Program-made: the position numbers and the translations under genes
DNA from: Carallia brachiata
Lineage: Eukaryota; Streptophyta; Magnoliopsida; Malpighiales; Rhizophoraceae
Assembly (NCBI GenBank): GCA_021464245.1
Contig: JADCRB010000048.1
Location: 1,046,783-1,110,782, forward strand
DNA length: 64,000 nt
Direction of reading: 5' to 3'
In this document: positions 15,050 through 26,500 of the stretch, piece by piece
Position numbering within the stretch: the stretch's first letter is position 1
Layout: each line of letters opens with the position of its first letter
The notes under the pieces: generated by a model
What the model was told of the DNA's origin: nothing
The model's database searches: none
Seen by the model: only the letters and a program-made list of their open reading frames with translations

Positions 15050-15793
15050 GAAGAGAGAGAGAAACCGAGAGAGAGAGAGAAGGAGAGACTTCAAACTTCC
15101 ACAGACTCCTAGTAACTACTGGGTAAGCCCAGCAATAATAATTTCATATTATAACTATACAAGAAAGAAAGGAAGAGAGGAGTTAAATGTGCTGGCGTGG
15201 ACAAATTAATTAAGTGCAAATATATTATTAATCAAGGGTTCCGCTACCTGCGCCAATTAACTATGCCTCGCTCCAGGCAGCCTTAAAAAGAAACAATTGA
15301 GGGGCAAGGGTTGAGCCTTGAGAGTTTTTTTTTTTTTTCCCCTTTTTTGCTGTACCGAACAAAGTTTTGCGCTCAAATAAACAAATAAAAGTCATTTGCT
15401 CTGCGGTCCCCACCATTTATTTCGTACCCAAATAAACATATAAAAGTTTTGCACTCAAATTTGTACAGCTCAATCTCAATAATTTTGCAGCTGGAAAGCG
15501 ACTCATCGCATCCCGGATCACGTGCCCCATACTAAATTTCATGTGGGTTTCCCTCTCCATATGGATCCTTCCACCATTTATGGTTAACTAAATCTTTAAA
15601 GATTATAATTTTGTTAAATTATATATGAACACAATGATATAAAATATTAAATAATTAAATTAAAAAAAATTATTAAATATTTTTGCATAGATTGAGTGAT
15701 AATATCATTTTATTTTGATCACTTTTCATTAAGATTGATCATGAATCTTCTTGGTAAATGAATATATCCATGTGAACTGACTGTCCTAGATCA

Positions 15794-16630
15794 TTCAAAT
15801 TAAAGTGATCTAACTCTTTATCTCTCTCTGTCTCATAACCACATCTAACTCTCTCTCTCTCTCTGTGAAAACCGACCTAAGCAGTGTCTCTTTGGCCGAC
15901 AGTGGCTAGCGGCTAGCCACCACCACAAGCCACCTCCGATGCTTACTATGTTATTGTTGGCTCCGACGGCACCTCCCTGGAAGCCTCTTATAATGCCCCT
16001 GCTGCAGCAGGAGCTTTCTCTATAGCCTCTGGTGATCTTGACACATCCGACGGCTACTCTATTGCTGTTGGCACAGGCGGACCCATCACTGCCATCAGGA
16101 ATTCCGCCTTCCCTCTTTTGTGTTGGTTTCTGTTATGTTTTTGTTATGGGTGTTAGTAGTTTGGCAGGATTTTGTTGTAAGCAATTCATATGGGTATATT
16201 ATGTTGTTACTATTACGTAGGTTTTAGGTTAGTAGTTGGGGACCAGTTAGTGGTTCTCTGTAGGTTACAATCGAAAGAAATTATTACTAGGTATACTTGG
16301 TCGTTTTCCGTTGTAAGTCCGCCGAGGTGTGATTTGCGCTATCGTAGATAGATTTATCTGGACGATCGAATTAGATTTATCTGAGATTTTGGTGTTAGGT
16401 AGATTTAGTTTAGTTTTAGTTTTTTCCCTCGCCAGAATGATTTGTCTAAATGAATTTCGGGTCCAGTTAATTTGTGATCCTCATTACTTTGTCAATTGTA
16501 GGTCAGTTTGGCCGGTTGTTATCCCTACTTCATGCAAGTGTCTCCAACACTCTCGTATTGATTCTATGTATAAAAGTATTTTATAGTGATACAACATTTC
16601 TTTTTGATTTTAAAAAAAATCCTTCAAATT
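15794..16630 (+). mobile_element. Probable truncated LINE-type retroposon
   Basis: A block clearly richer in G and C than its surroundings ends with ACATTTCTTTTTGATTTT and an A-run near 16612-16618, like plant L1 3' ends. The 8-base sequence TTCAAATT occurs on both sides (15794-15801 and 16623-16630) and could be the target duplication. An open stretch of roughly 60 codons starting near 15920 (DAYYVIVGSDGTSLEAS) is not recognised. No reverse transcriptase motif is seen, so a 5'-truncated or non-autonomous copy is inferred. The short duplication could be chance. Confidence 0.4.
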
Positions 16631-17317
16631 GAGATCCCAACTTCTTGCGACAGATGGTATATTTAAAAGATCAAGGCACCCTCTCACATAGTCCCACTAG
16701 TGACAAACTAGCCGACCAGCCAACGCCAAAGGAGGTTAAGGCCAGGACAGGAAATATCTTGTCCAGCTTTGGGCTTCGTGTTAGGGTTTTTTTTCCTTTT
16801 TATTAAAAAATCTTATATTATATTGAATTTGTACATAAATTTGATGTGAAAACATCGAAAAGACTTACATAAAATAGAAGTATAAATCAACAAAAACTTA
16901 CAATTGACATTGTCCTAAAGACTATAATTAAACTCGACCCGTAATTTTTTAACAAATTTTCCTCACAAAAGAGAACTAAATTGATGTTAGACCTACTTAA
17001 ACCGAGGTGTTAGGATCTCTTTTCACGTGGTATGTTACATGTCTTCATAGGCTGAATTTTGACTACCCCACTCTCACACCCATGATCCATCCCATGGCGA
17101 ATGGAACCTGCCCAATAAAAAAAAGGTTTAAATTATATGAAAAAAAATAATCACGAGAAGAAAAAAAAACAACAAAAAAATTAAGAGATCTGAAAAGTGG
17201 GAATTCATTAAATAAAGCTATCACCGTTCGTCTGTCTATATGTTAACTGACAGACAACCTATCATTTTTGAAAGGCAATACAATTGGGTCTGTGGTGTTC
17301 TTTCTAGTCTACACTTT

Positions 17318-18412
17318 TTCTCACAGATTATACTCATCTTGGTCCTAAACTTTTATATATTTTTTTCAATTTAATCATAAACCTTTTAACTTTTTCAATT
17401 GAGTGCTGCACCTTTCATTTCTTTTACAAACTAGTACTTTCGATAACAAAAGTTAGTCAAACTGTTATTTCCATTTAGTCAATGGTTAATTTTAACTGTT
17501 TGCTTAACTTCCGTTAACAGAAGTACTAGTTTGTAAAAAAATTGAAAGATTTAGGATTCGATTGAAAAAATTGCAAGATTTAGCACTAAATTGAAAAAAT
17601 TTATAAAAGTTTGGGACCAAAATGTAATTTTAAATACAAATTGAAAGATTTAGGACTAATATTGTCTATCGATTGCCTAGGTGGTGAAAGCCATGTAACC
17701 TATTCAGAGATGCTTAAATTAGATCTTATTATCACATGCGGCGATGTCGGATAAAATTGTCTACCTTCAAGAGAAGAAACTAGTGGTCGTAACCATTGTT
17801 CTTATTGTATGCATCTCGATTGTAAGCATTGATCAGAATAAGTAATATGAGATCAGTCGATGAGAATACGTAGAGTTTTTATCTCCACAAATAGGCAGTA
17901 GTTACGACCACTAGTTTCTTTTTTTAGAAGTAGACATTTTTACCCGACACTACTGCATGTAATAATAAGATTTGATTTGGGTAGTTCTAAGTAGATTACA
18001 TGGCTTTCACCACTTGTGTGATCGATAGATAATGTTAGTCTTAAACCTTTCAATTTGTATAGGAAAAAATATCATTCAAAATAAATATAAGAGTTAAAAA
18101 CGAGATTACACTCATTTTGGTTCTAAACCTTTATAAATTTTTTTAATTTCGTCTTAAATTTTCAACTTTTTCAATCAAATTCTAAAATTTTCAGTTCTTT
18201 TATAAACTGGTACTTTCGTTAACGAAAGTCAGTTAAACTGTTAAAATTAACTATTGACCAATCAGAGATAACAGTTTGAATGGCTTCTGTTAATGGAAGT
18301 ATTAGTTTATAAAAAAACTGAAAAATTTAGAACTCAATTGAAAAAATTAAAACGTTTAGGACTAAATTAAAAAAACTCATAAAAATTTAGGTCTAAAATA
18401 AGTATTGTCCCA
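17318..18412. mobile_element. Nested fold-back (MITE-like) element
   Basis: Two outer blocks (about 17318-17625 and 18103-18412) are each imperfect palindromes and resemble each other: each starts like TTGGTCCTAAAC and ends like AAAGTTTGGGACCAA, with a CTAGTACTTTCG / ACTGGTACTTTCG core. Between them, 17635-17793 and 17900-18060 form a further inverted repeat sharing, for example, GAAACTAGTGGTCGTAACC on one side and GTTACGACCACTAGTTTC on the other, around a loop of about 106 bases. No reading frame is present. The whole block can fold on itself. Confidence 0.75.
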
Positions 18413-20345
18413 TTTGTTTCATGAAGAGAAAAGGAAAAAGGAATCCATTTTAATATTTTAATATTTTTTTAGGAATAAAACATTGTTAACGTAGATCTAT
18501 AATTTAAATTTTAAAATAGAGGATTTTTATCTTAATTCTTTTTTTTAAGTGAGTGTAATTTATTTATGATATCATATCACACTAATAAGTAGAGTCCACT
18601 TGAATAAAAAAAATTAAAAATAATATTTAAATATTATTAAATTATGAATTACTTTTATTTTTTTTAAAAAAATAATAAAATTAATAAATACTTTTAAAAT
18701 AATATATATCTAATTTTAAATTTTAATTTTATAACATAAAAAAATAACATGCTAAGCCTGGCGATTCCCAGTCATGTACTCGAATCCAGAAGAAAAAGAT
18801 CAGAAATATTCGGTGAAGGATTAATCAACCGGGGGGCGGGGCCGTCACGTCATGTGAATAGATTGGTTTCCAAACTCCCAAGAGATTTTTTTTTTTAAAT
18901 TGGCGCCCCGGCGAGAAAATGGACAGGGATTGAAGACATTGTGAGGTGGTACGTGAGTTTGTAGAGTTCCACGTATTTATATTTTTTTTCTTTTTTTCTT
19001 TTTTTTTGAGTGGGATGTTCCGGCGCTTATCGGCATTCATCAAATCAAAAGCCTTTTTTATTTTTTATTTTTATTTTTTTTTTGTCAATTGCATTTACAC
19101 TGGCATATTCAACAGAACCGGATTCGTTTATTTCACTTTGTTGGGCACCAAGCCATGCGTAGGATCAGTAGAAGGCCACGGGCCCACAGAGAAGATCAAA
19201 GTTGCAAGAAATGACATTATATGCCGGACTCTGATTTTTTTTTTAAAATAATTTTCAAATAAAACACAGCCACAATAATATAATAATATATACATGTCGG
19301 GGCGCAGCCTAACTAAGAGAGCCATTCCAGTTAGGGAGAGATTTCCGGCCCACCAAGCGAACTCGGTGGTTTCCTGGTCACGACCGACGATTTACTGCTG
19401 GGAATCGCAAGTGTCTTAGATCTCACACCATAACATACACAATAAATAGCTCATACTGACTCTTACAATTATATTCATATGGTTTAATATATAATTTATG
19501 TAATGAGTTACACAATAATTTAAATTTTTGTACATTCATATAAAATAAAATATTTTTTTGATATTTAAAAAATCTTATGTCTGCGCTTACATTTATTTAT
19601 AAATTTTTACATAATAAATTATATCTGTCTTTTATTCCTGTTTTCAGGATTTGCTTACTGGTGGGGGTTATTACTTCTGGTATTTCAAGTCGAGCTGTCA
19701 CCTTCAGCTTTGTATGTGAAAAATTCCACTGTTAGTCAGAGGTCTCGTTCGCACATCGGAATCGAGTAGGCCAAGCTGGATTCGGAGCTCAGGTGCAAGG
19801 CTCAGTTCATCTCTGGTTACGGCTGCTGCGCTTGGATGAGAGGAAGCCAATCACCGTGGCTGGCTGGACTCATTTGTATGTGTGCTGGCGCGCCTGTTGC
19901 TTCCTAGCTAGAGTTAATATCCATACAGAACTTACCTTTTGTTGCTTCGTTTAATTTTGAGGAAAAATAATGAAGGATCATGCAACTAAAGCCGCTCGAC
20001 ACACAGGCAAACCAACTTCAGAAGTCACAAAGATATAAGAACTCAGTTTACAGCATGCATGAGAAAATTGCAAATACCGTAAAGACGTACAGATATTGGA
20101 CGAAGATAGCTAGACAGATATAACGGGAGACAAAGCGCGAAATATCATAAATATATATATGTGTGTGTGTGTGTGAATTGTGCATATATGTATAGTCTAT
20201 TAAATTAATTGGGAACAAATAAAAAAGGAGTGTAGTAAGTCGTAACTGGGATTGGATGAAAGCAGTCATGTGGAGTGGAGGTCGTAAGTCCCTCTCCCCG
20301 GGGCAGCAGATTGGGGCCGGATCCTCTGCATATGGTGAGGAGACT
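18413..20345. other. Intergenic region with homopolymers and a GC-richer island
   Basis: The first part is AT-rich (18420-18760). From 18770 to 19400 there is mixed sequence with T-runs. At about 19640-19920 lies a GC-richer island with a possible acceptor (TGTTTTCAG) followed by an open stretch reading GFAYWWGLLLLVFQVELS, which I do not recognise. A (TG)n repeat sits near 20158-20175. Confidence 0.45.
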
Positions 20346-20544
20346 GGAGAGGGAGGAATAATCGGAAACCTATGGCATGGGTGGAGTAGGGAAAATAGAC
20401 ACAATAGACACAAAATTCATACGATCCAGCTATAGCTAATAATAATAATTAATATTAACGTATGGTGTTATTTTTCACTGTGTATTCATATCTTCCCCAC
20501 CCACCCATGCCACAACCTTCCGACAATCCTGAGTCTCCCTCTCC
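20346..20544 (+). ncRNA. MIR482: MIR482/MIR2118-family microRNA hairpin
   Basis: The plus strand forms a long stem. The outer arms GGAGAGGGAG (20346-20355) and CTCCCTCTCC (20535-20544) are exact complements. Inside them, TCGGAA pairs with TTCCGA, then GGCATGGGTGG (20374-20384) pairs with CCACCCATGCC (20501-20511) without mismatch. Pairing continues with small bulges through GTAGGGAAAATA against TATCTTCCCCAC, and again nearer the loop (GACACA/TGTGTC-like, CATACG/CGTATG). The 3' arm at about 20491-20512 begins TCTTCCCCACCCACCCATGC, the C-rich pattern of miR482/2118, and the 5' arm at 20374-20395 has the matching GGCATGGGTGGAG form. This family targets the P-loop-coding part of NBS-LRR resistance transcripts and triggers phased siRNAs. 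Exact mature ends cannot be fixed without small RNA reads. Confidence 0.85.
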
Positions 20545-23500
20545 ATTTCCTCCCTTCTCAGTTAATTTCATGAACGAAATGGACCTATAGCTAGCTAATT
20601 GATATATGTACGTATGCATATGTATATATAGTCATCTCACCGCACCACCACATCACCCCACACCACATAATGACTTGAAGATATATATATATATCTATAC
20701 GGAAAGAGATATTTTATATGGGCAATAGAACCATATATGGCAATCAGCAAGCGTAGCCTAATATATCATCATCTGCCATTGCCCATTTGCCTTTGCCTAT
20801 TATCATCTCTCTCTCTCTATATATAATATATATGATAGATAATTGCCTGTCACTTGGCTTGGCTTTCTGTTATTTATTTATCGGTAATTGTTTATGACAA
20901 GAAGAAATTTTGTCCAAACAGTATTTATACAGTAATAATTAATATATTTTGTGTAATTATAGTAATAAAATATAAAATAAAAAATAATATATTTTTTTCA
21001 GTTCATATTTTTTAATTATAATTATATAAAATATAATATTAATTACAATATAAACATTATTTAGACAAAATCTCATTTGATCATATAATGGCCTCCGTTA
21101 TTTATACAGAGTGGGCTATACTTTTGAGCTGTTCACCACTGCCACTAGATTAAAGGTGCCGTCCATACCACGCACTTCATCTTGGCCGTTCTTTTTTCTT
21201 GTGACTTTATATGAAAGTGGTACACGTTTCCATCTTTTATGCAAATTGACGTAAACTTTATAACTCTTGCTCTCTTTAAAATGTCTTCAATTATTAATTA
21301 AAGTAACATTAGATTTTCTGTCATTATATTACTTTTGTTGGTTTGTGTACATGAGAATCTAATCTGATGGTTTGGCAATTGCCATGCATTGCGGTGCGGC
21401 GCAGCATCATATCTAGCTCCTTTATTTCCACAATGGGAAATGACACACACAATAGCACGATCACCACATCAATTTTCAAGCCAACTAGGTCTACTCACCG
21501 GAACAATAATTAGTCTAGTCAAGGAGGAATTAAATGTTGTTGGGACGTGGGTGTTTACTGGTAGGAAAGGGCTGGGTCTCTCTTTTCTTCTCTGGAATAT
21601 ATACTAGAACACACAACACCGAGATTCTAGCTTCATCAGCTGAATCTCTTCCTTTAAAGCCAATAAGGATTCCGTCTTTTTTTTTATTATTTTTTTATCT
21701 ATTAAGAGACCAATTAAACTCGGAGTTATACATAATAGAGGTAATTTTCTTCTCTTATAAATCACATTTTTCCCTTCTCAAGATTTAAACTCAATACTTC
21801 TAAAATAAAAATCTAAACTCTACCTATTAGAGTATCTCATAAGCGAAATAATTCCATATTTTGTAATGCGAGAGTTGAGACATGCATGTTGGGCTTACTC
21901 AATTGATGTTGAACCAGGCCTAAAGCAACTGGCCCATCAACCACTCGCAATGATCCAAGCTCATTGTTTTTATCTATCTGGATTTCTACAGGAAACGTTT
22001 AGAGGTCCCCCCAAAAAAAACCTTAAAAAAATAATCTACATACGAATATTGATAGGTATATATTAGATTAGAGTAATAAAAAGGGCGTAACTTTTATTAA
22101 AAGAATCAAGTTCGAATCTCAATTTTATTTTTACTGATCTCTCTCTTTAATCATAGGATACTATCTCCAAACATAAATTAAAAAAGAAAAATGCATAGTT
22201 TAAATGAAAGACGCCCTTCGGCCAGTGCTATGGCTGATGATCATGTTAGAACAGATGGGGTTGTGGCAGATTGCAGATAAGGCACAGGTATAGATGGTCC
22301 TCCTGGGAGGAGCAGGAGCCTGTTGGGAGCCGGGAAGCAGGATTCGTGTCTCTCAGTACTACTGCAATTTATTTATTAATAGTTTAGTCTCCGCAACCTA
22401 GAGAAGCAATCTATTTATGTTTGTTTACCTTATTTGATATACACATGCTCCCCACTTTTGTGCATTAATTAATAAATAATAGACGCTGGTTTGCCGTTTT
22501 GTACGTACCAATATATATTTTCTATGGATGTATATCCTCTTCCAGCCATTTGGTCAGAAATAGATATAATAAATAAATATATTATGCTGGGATTATCAGA
22601 GGATTGAACATCACTAGTTTGTGATCATTAGTCGTCAAGTATACTTGTTATATCAATTAAACCAAGCCTTGGGCGGGTTGTTTTGGGTTCAGTTACTGAC
22701 GAAGGGCAAATTCCAAAAGAAATGCAGGCTGCACGCAACGCAAGTACACCTTAAAATGTTGGAAATGTATACTTTTGTGGCCGCATAGATTAGACGAACA
22801 TTAATTGCAATAAGATAACACGACTAGCTCTAGAGCATGATACTGCAATTGATATACTTTTTGATCCAAACGAAACCATTGCATTGCTATAAAGTAGTTC
22901 TGTATATATGATCGACACGAAGATGTCCAGAAATCCTGTACGAAGCAAGAAAAATAGTTGGTTAAAATGTCTACATCTGAAAAGGTCACAAAAACTACAA
23001 ACTAATTGTACTCGAAACCGAATTAGATTTATTCATCTAACAAGAGAACAAACCAAAACGATGTAGACTTACCTGACACCAATGTCTCATATAGATCGAA
23101 CTTGTTCCGAAAAGCTGTCATGACAGCATAAACTACACATCGACGAAAATATTACAGAAACCAACCAGATAAACTCGACAACGATTTCTTTCGAAACTAA
23201 TTTACATAAACTCATAAACTGAATATAAATACATAGAGCTCCAATCCTCAAAAACAACTTCCATACACATTACTACACCTAACCCAAAAGAAACTACAGT
23301 GGCCCCACCCATCAGAAACAAAATTGACTGTGGCCAACGGCAGAGGGGCGGCGACGCCCGCGGCAGCTTTAGTGTTGGAGACTACAACATGACAGCTTTA
23401 GAGATGACATCGACAGTATCAACGCCGATGAGATCTCTGGCGGTGCGGCGACAACAAGGTTGCCGAAGAAGTGGACGACACCTACACCACTTGCCAGGGT

Positions 23501-26500
23501 TTCGAGTACGGCATCGGTAGCTTTATCTACAGTAATCGGGATGGCGATGTTCGCGGTGGCTGGCGTGGCAGCGCCGTTGTTAGAGAAGATGTCCAGAAAG
23601 GTGAAAATGACAGCAGTCTCGAGCGGAGGATGAATCTAGTGACATAAGGGTAGTGTGAAGCCGTGCTAGCTTTAATTAACTTAACACTACTAATTTATTA
23701 ATTGAATAATGTTACACAACAATAATGAGAAGTACACACACTAATTATAACCTCTCAACTAATATTTTCACCAGCCACACAATAATTTGTGACTCTCAAC
23801 TCCTTATATACTAGACTAAAACAATGAAAACATGACAAACTAATCATAATTCTACTAAAACACTAAATCCTAATTTATAACGAATCTGAATTAATCTCAA
23901 CATCCTCCCTTAATTCTGATTCGGTCTTGCAGTCATTCATAACATCTGCTTCGCTTAACAGAATCTTCAAACTTCAATTTCATCATCGAAATCTGCATCA
24001 AATCAACAATTTCATAATTTCAACTGAAACCTTGACTTTTCTTCAAACTGATTCATAATCTGTAAAACAAATTTTAAAACTTCACTAATATGATCATCAG
24101 GAGCCTTCTTGACAATTCTTCATCCAAATCCTTCGGACTAATTTCAACATGGTCTTTGATTTTGTTTCGCCAATTCTTATTTAACCTTTCAATCCTTAAA
24201 GGGACTTGTGACAAATAACCTTCCAGAAGGTCTGAGACTTCATTCTCCACAACACGCAGCGTGAAACTGTAGAGTACTTTTACTCCACTTCTTAGTTTGT
24301 TTTCCAATCACACATGGAAAAAACTGAAACGAGCTATCATTAGTTTCACTGAACTGAGCATCTTAGTTCTCAACATAACATGTCCCTAACTCCGAACTCT
24401 TTTAGCTCCACAAGTCTCACATGAGTTTTCTGATTAACTGTAACAAATACTTTCATTTGAACATTCACTTGCTTTAGATTGTTGATAGTATTAAAATTCA
24501 ATTCAACTCCTGAATTTATCTTTAACTCAAATTTTCCTTCGCTTCAACTCAACTCTACCTTCTCCTTTTTGTTGCTTCATCGTTTCTTAACTGCTTCATC
24601 ATTATCTTGACATCATGATTGTTTTGACGTATTTTATTGTTTTGATTAAAACTCTTCGCTTCTAACTCCACATAACTATTCTCTTCTTTACTTCTGAATT
24701 ATCTGCAACTTCAAATCTTTTTTCTCTTGTGACTGCTTCAAAGTTATTCCTAAAATTAGTCTCTCCACCTTTCTTTTTCTTCTTTCTCTTTTTCTTCCTT
24801 TTCTTTTTCTTCCTTCTCTTTTTCTTCCTTCTCATACCCATAATTATTAGATCATTAAATTTCTTCCAACTTTTTTATATTTTTCACGTCTTTCAAATCC
24901 TTAAATCCATCAATAATTCTTTTCTTACTTGTCCTTTGATTTTCCAACAATTATTTGTTGTTCTCTTTGATTTTTTCATACTAACCCCTTATTTTTTCTT
25001 TTTCTCCGATCTGCCCCCCTTTGTTTTTTTTTTGGAAGCTTCTCTCTCGGGTTCAACAACAAAGCAAAAAGTTAAAAAATGAAGTAGAAGAAGACCTAGG
25101 CAACATGGAAGGGACAACAGACGAGAAGGGTAGAGGGAAAGGAGAGGAGGAAGAGGGGAGCATCTGGCCGGTGGAGGTGGAAAGCCACCGCTGTAGGTCA
25201 AAATTTCAATATCGGTAGAGAGAGGCTTTGAGAGGGATCTAGAGAGAGGGAGAAAAAAGAGAATATAAGTACATGTTTTTATCGTAACTGTAATGTTAAA
25301 TATACAGTGAATGACTCTAATATCAGTTAATATTGACCTCAACAGAACGCACCCCAGTTGTAAAGTTGGGAGAGTCCAAAATTTGTATAAACCCACACTT
25401 AAAATGCCAGACTGCCAGTGAAGAGATACTCGAGTCACTTGAATATCTCAGCACCCGGCAAACTCAATGCTTTCACTGATCTCGATCTTTTTTCTTTTTT
25501 GGTAGAACTGGTCTCATCTATTAATTGACATTCATTAATTTCCAAAACTTTCGCTGACGTACGCGAAGCAAATCCAACCAAAATGTACGTCAACATGTGG
25601 TCCATTTTCGCCGCAAAATTTCCTGTAGTGATCCAAAATTAACTTATGTCCAATTATCGCCTACATGCACATACAGTCCTTAATAATTAATTCTTATAAA
25701 ACAGTACACAATGCATTTTTCACCAAATGCCCGGAATAGAAAGGGAGTTTTGGTGGTCTGCCACAACATACGGAAAAATAATTTCCTTTTTCTATTTTAA
25801 AAAGGAAAATTAAAGCCATATCTCTACAAACAAATACTTTTTTTTTTTACATATAGAAGCTCTTAGACATGTCTCACCAAGTGAACGTGTAAATCCATGT
25901 CTCGTCCAATTAGATTGGTCACCCATCTAGTCGCTCTGGTGGCTAGACATGTGCACTTGATCTTAATCAGGTCAAGTGTTCGAGGGTTGGTAAAGATGAA
26001 GATAGAAGCAGAAATTTTGTAGATGAGGTTTATCGCGTAGATCTAATTAGGAATTCCAAGTCGCCGGTTCCCACAACTATACGATTCGCTTCCCAATTGG
26101 CATATATGACACCTTTTGCAAATGATTATCATTTAGGCTTGTCATCTTATATGGCAATTCGTTTTGTGGGTTTTTATGAAAAGGGAAAAATTACCTTACT
26201 GTATAACACCCGATTCAATAGTCCTTCAAGTGGAAAAAAAAATAATAATAATAACAACGATTGCATTAGACACCGATCACAGCCCAAAAACATGAAATTA
26301 AAATTTATTTAAAATAAAATTGGACAAATAAATTTCATATACATCAAATTAAGTATCGTGAATTAGTTTTATATTTTGTTATATTATCCTGTGACCATAT
26401 GTTGTATTCCTTTAAGACATTTTAGTAAAAAAAAAAAATAATAATACTTGGTGACGATGCCAATCGCAGCATTGGCATTATTGCAACTCCGATATCAGAG

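Noticed and set aside
16032..16220. Short plus-strand reading frame as a gene
   Set aside because: No similarity recognised, and it lies inside the probable retroposon.
18766..19410. Inverted GCGATTCCCAG at 18769 and 19396 as ends of a DNA transposon
   Set aside because: Only 11 bases match, with no target duplication around them and no other element features.
20705..20790. Possible second hairpin (ATGGGCAAT against ATTGCCCAT)
   Set aside because: Only nine paired bases with poor pairing beyond them and no known mature microRNA pattern.
22800..25440. LTR retrotransposon
   Set aside because: I found no convincing direct long repeats, primer binding site or polyprotein motifs.
25933..26000. 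tRNA gene
   Set aside because: B-box-like sequence is present, but no acceptor stem or full cloverleaf can be drawn; SINE trace is more likely.
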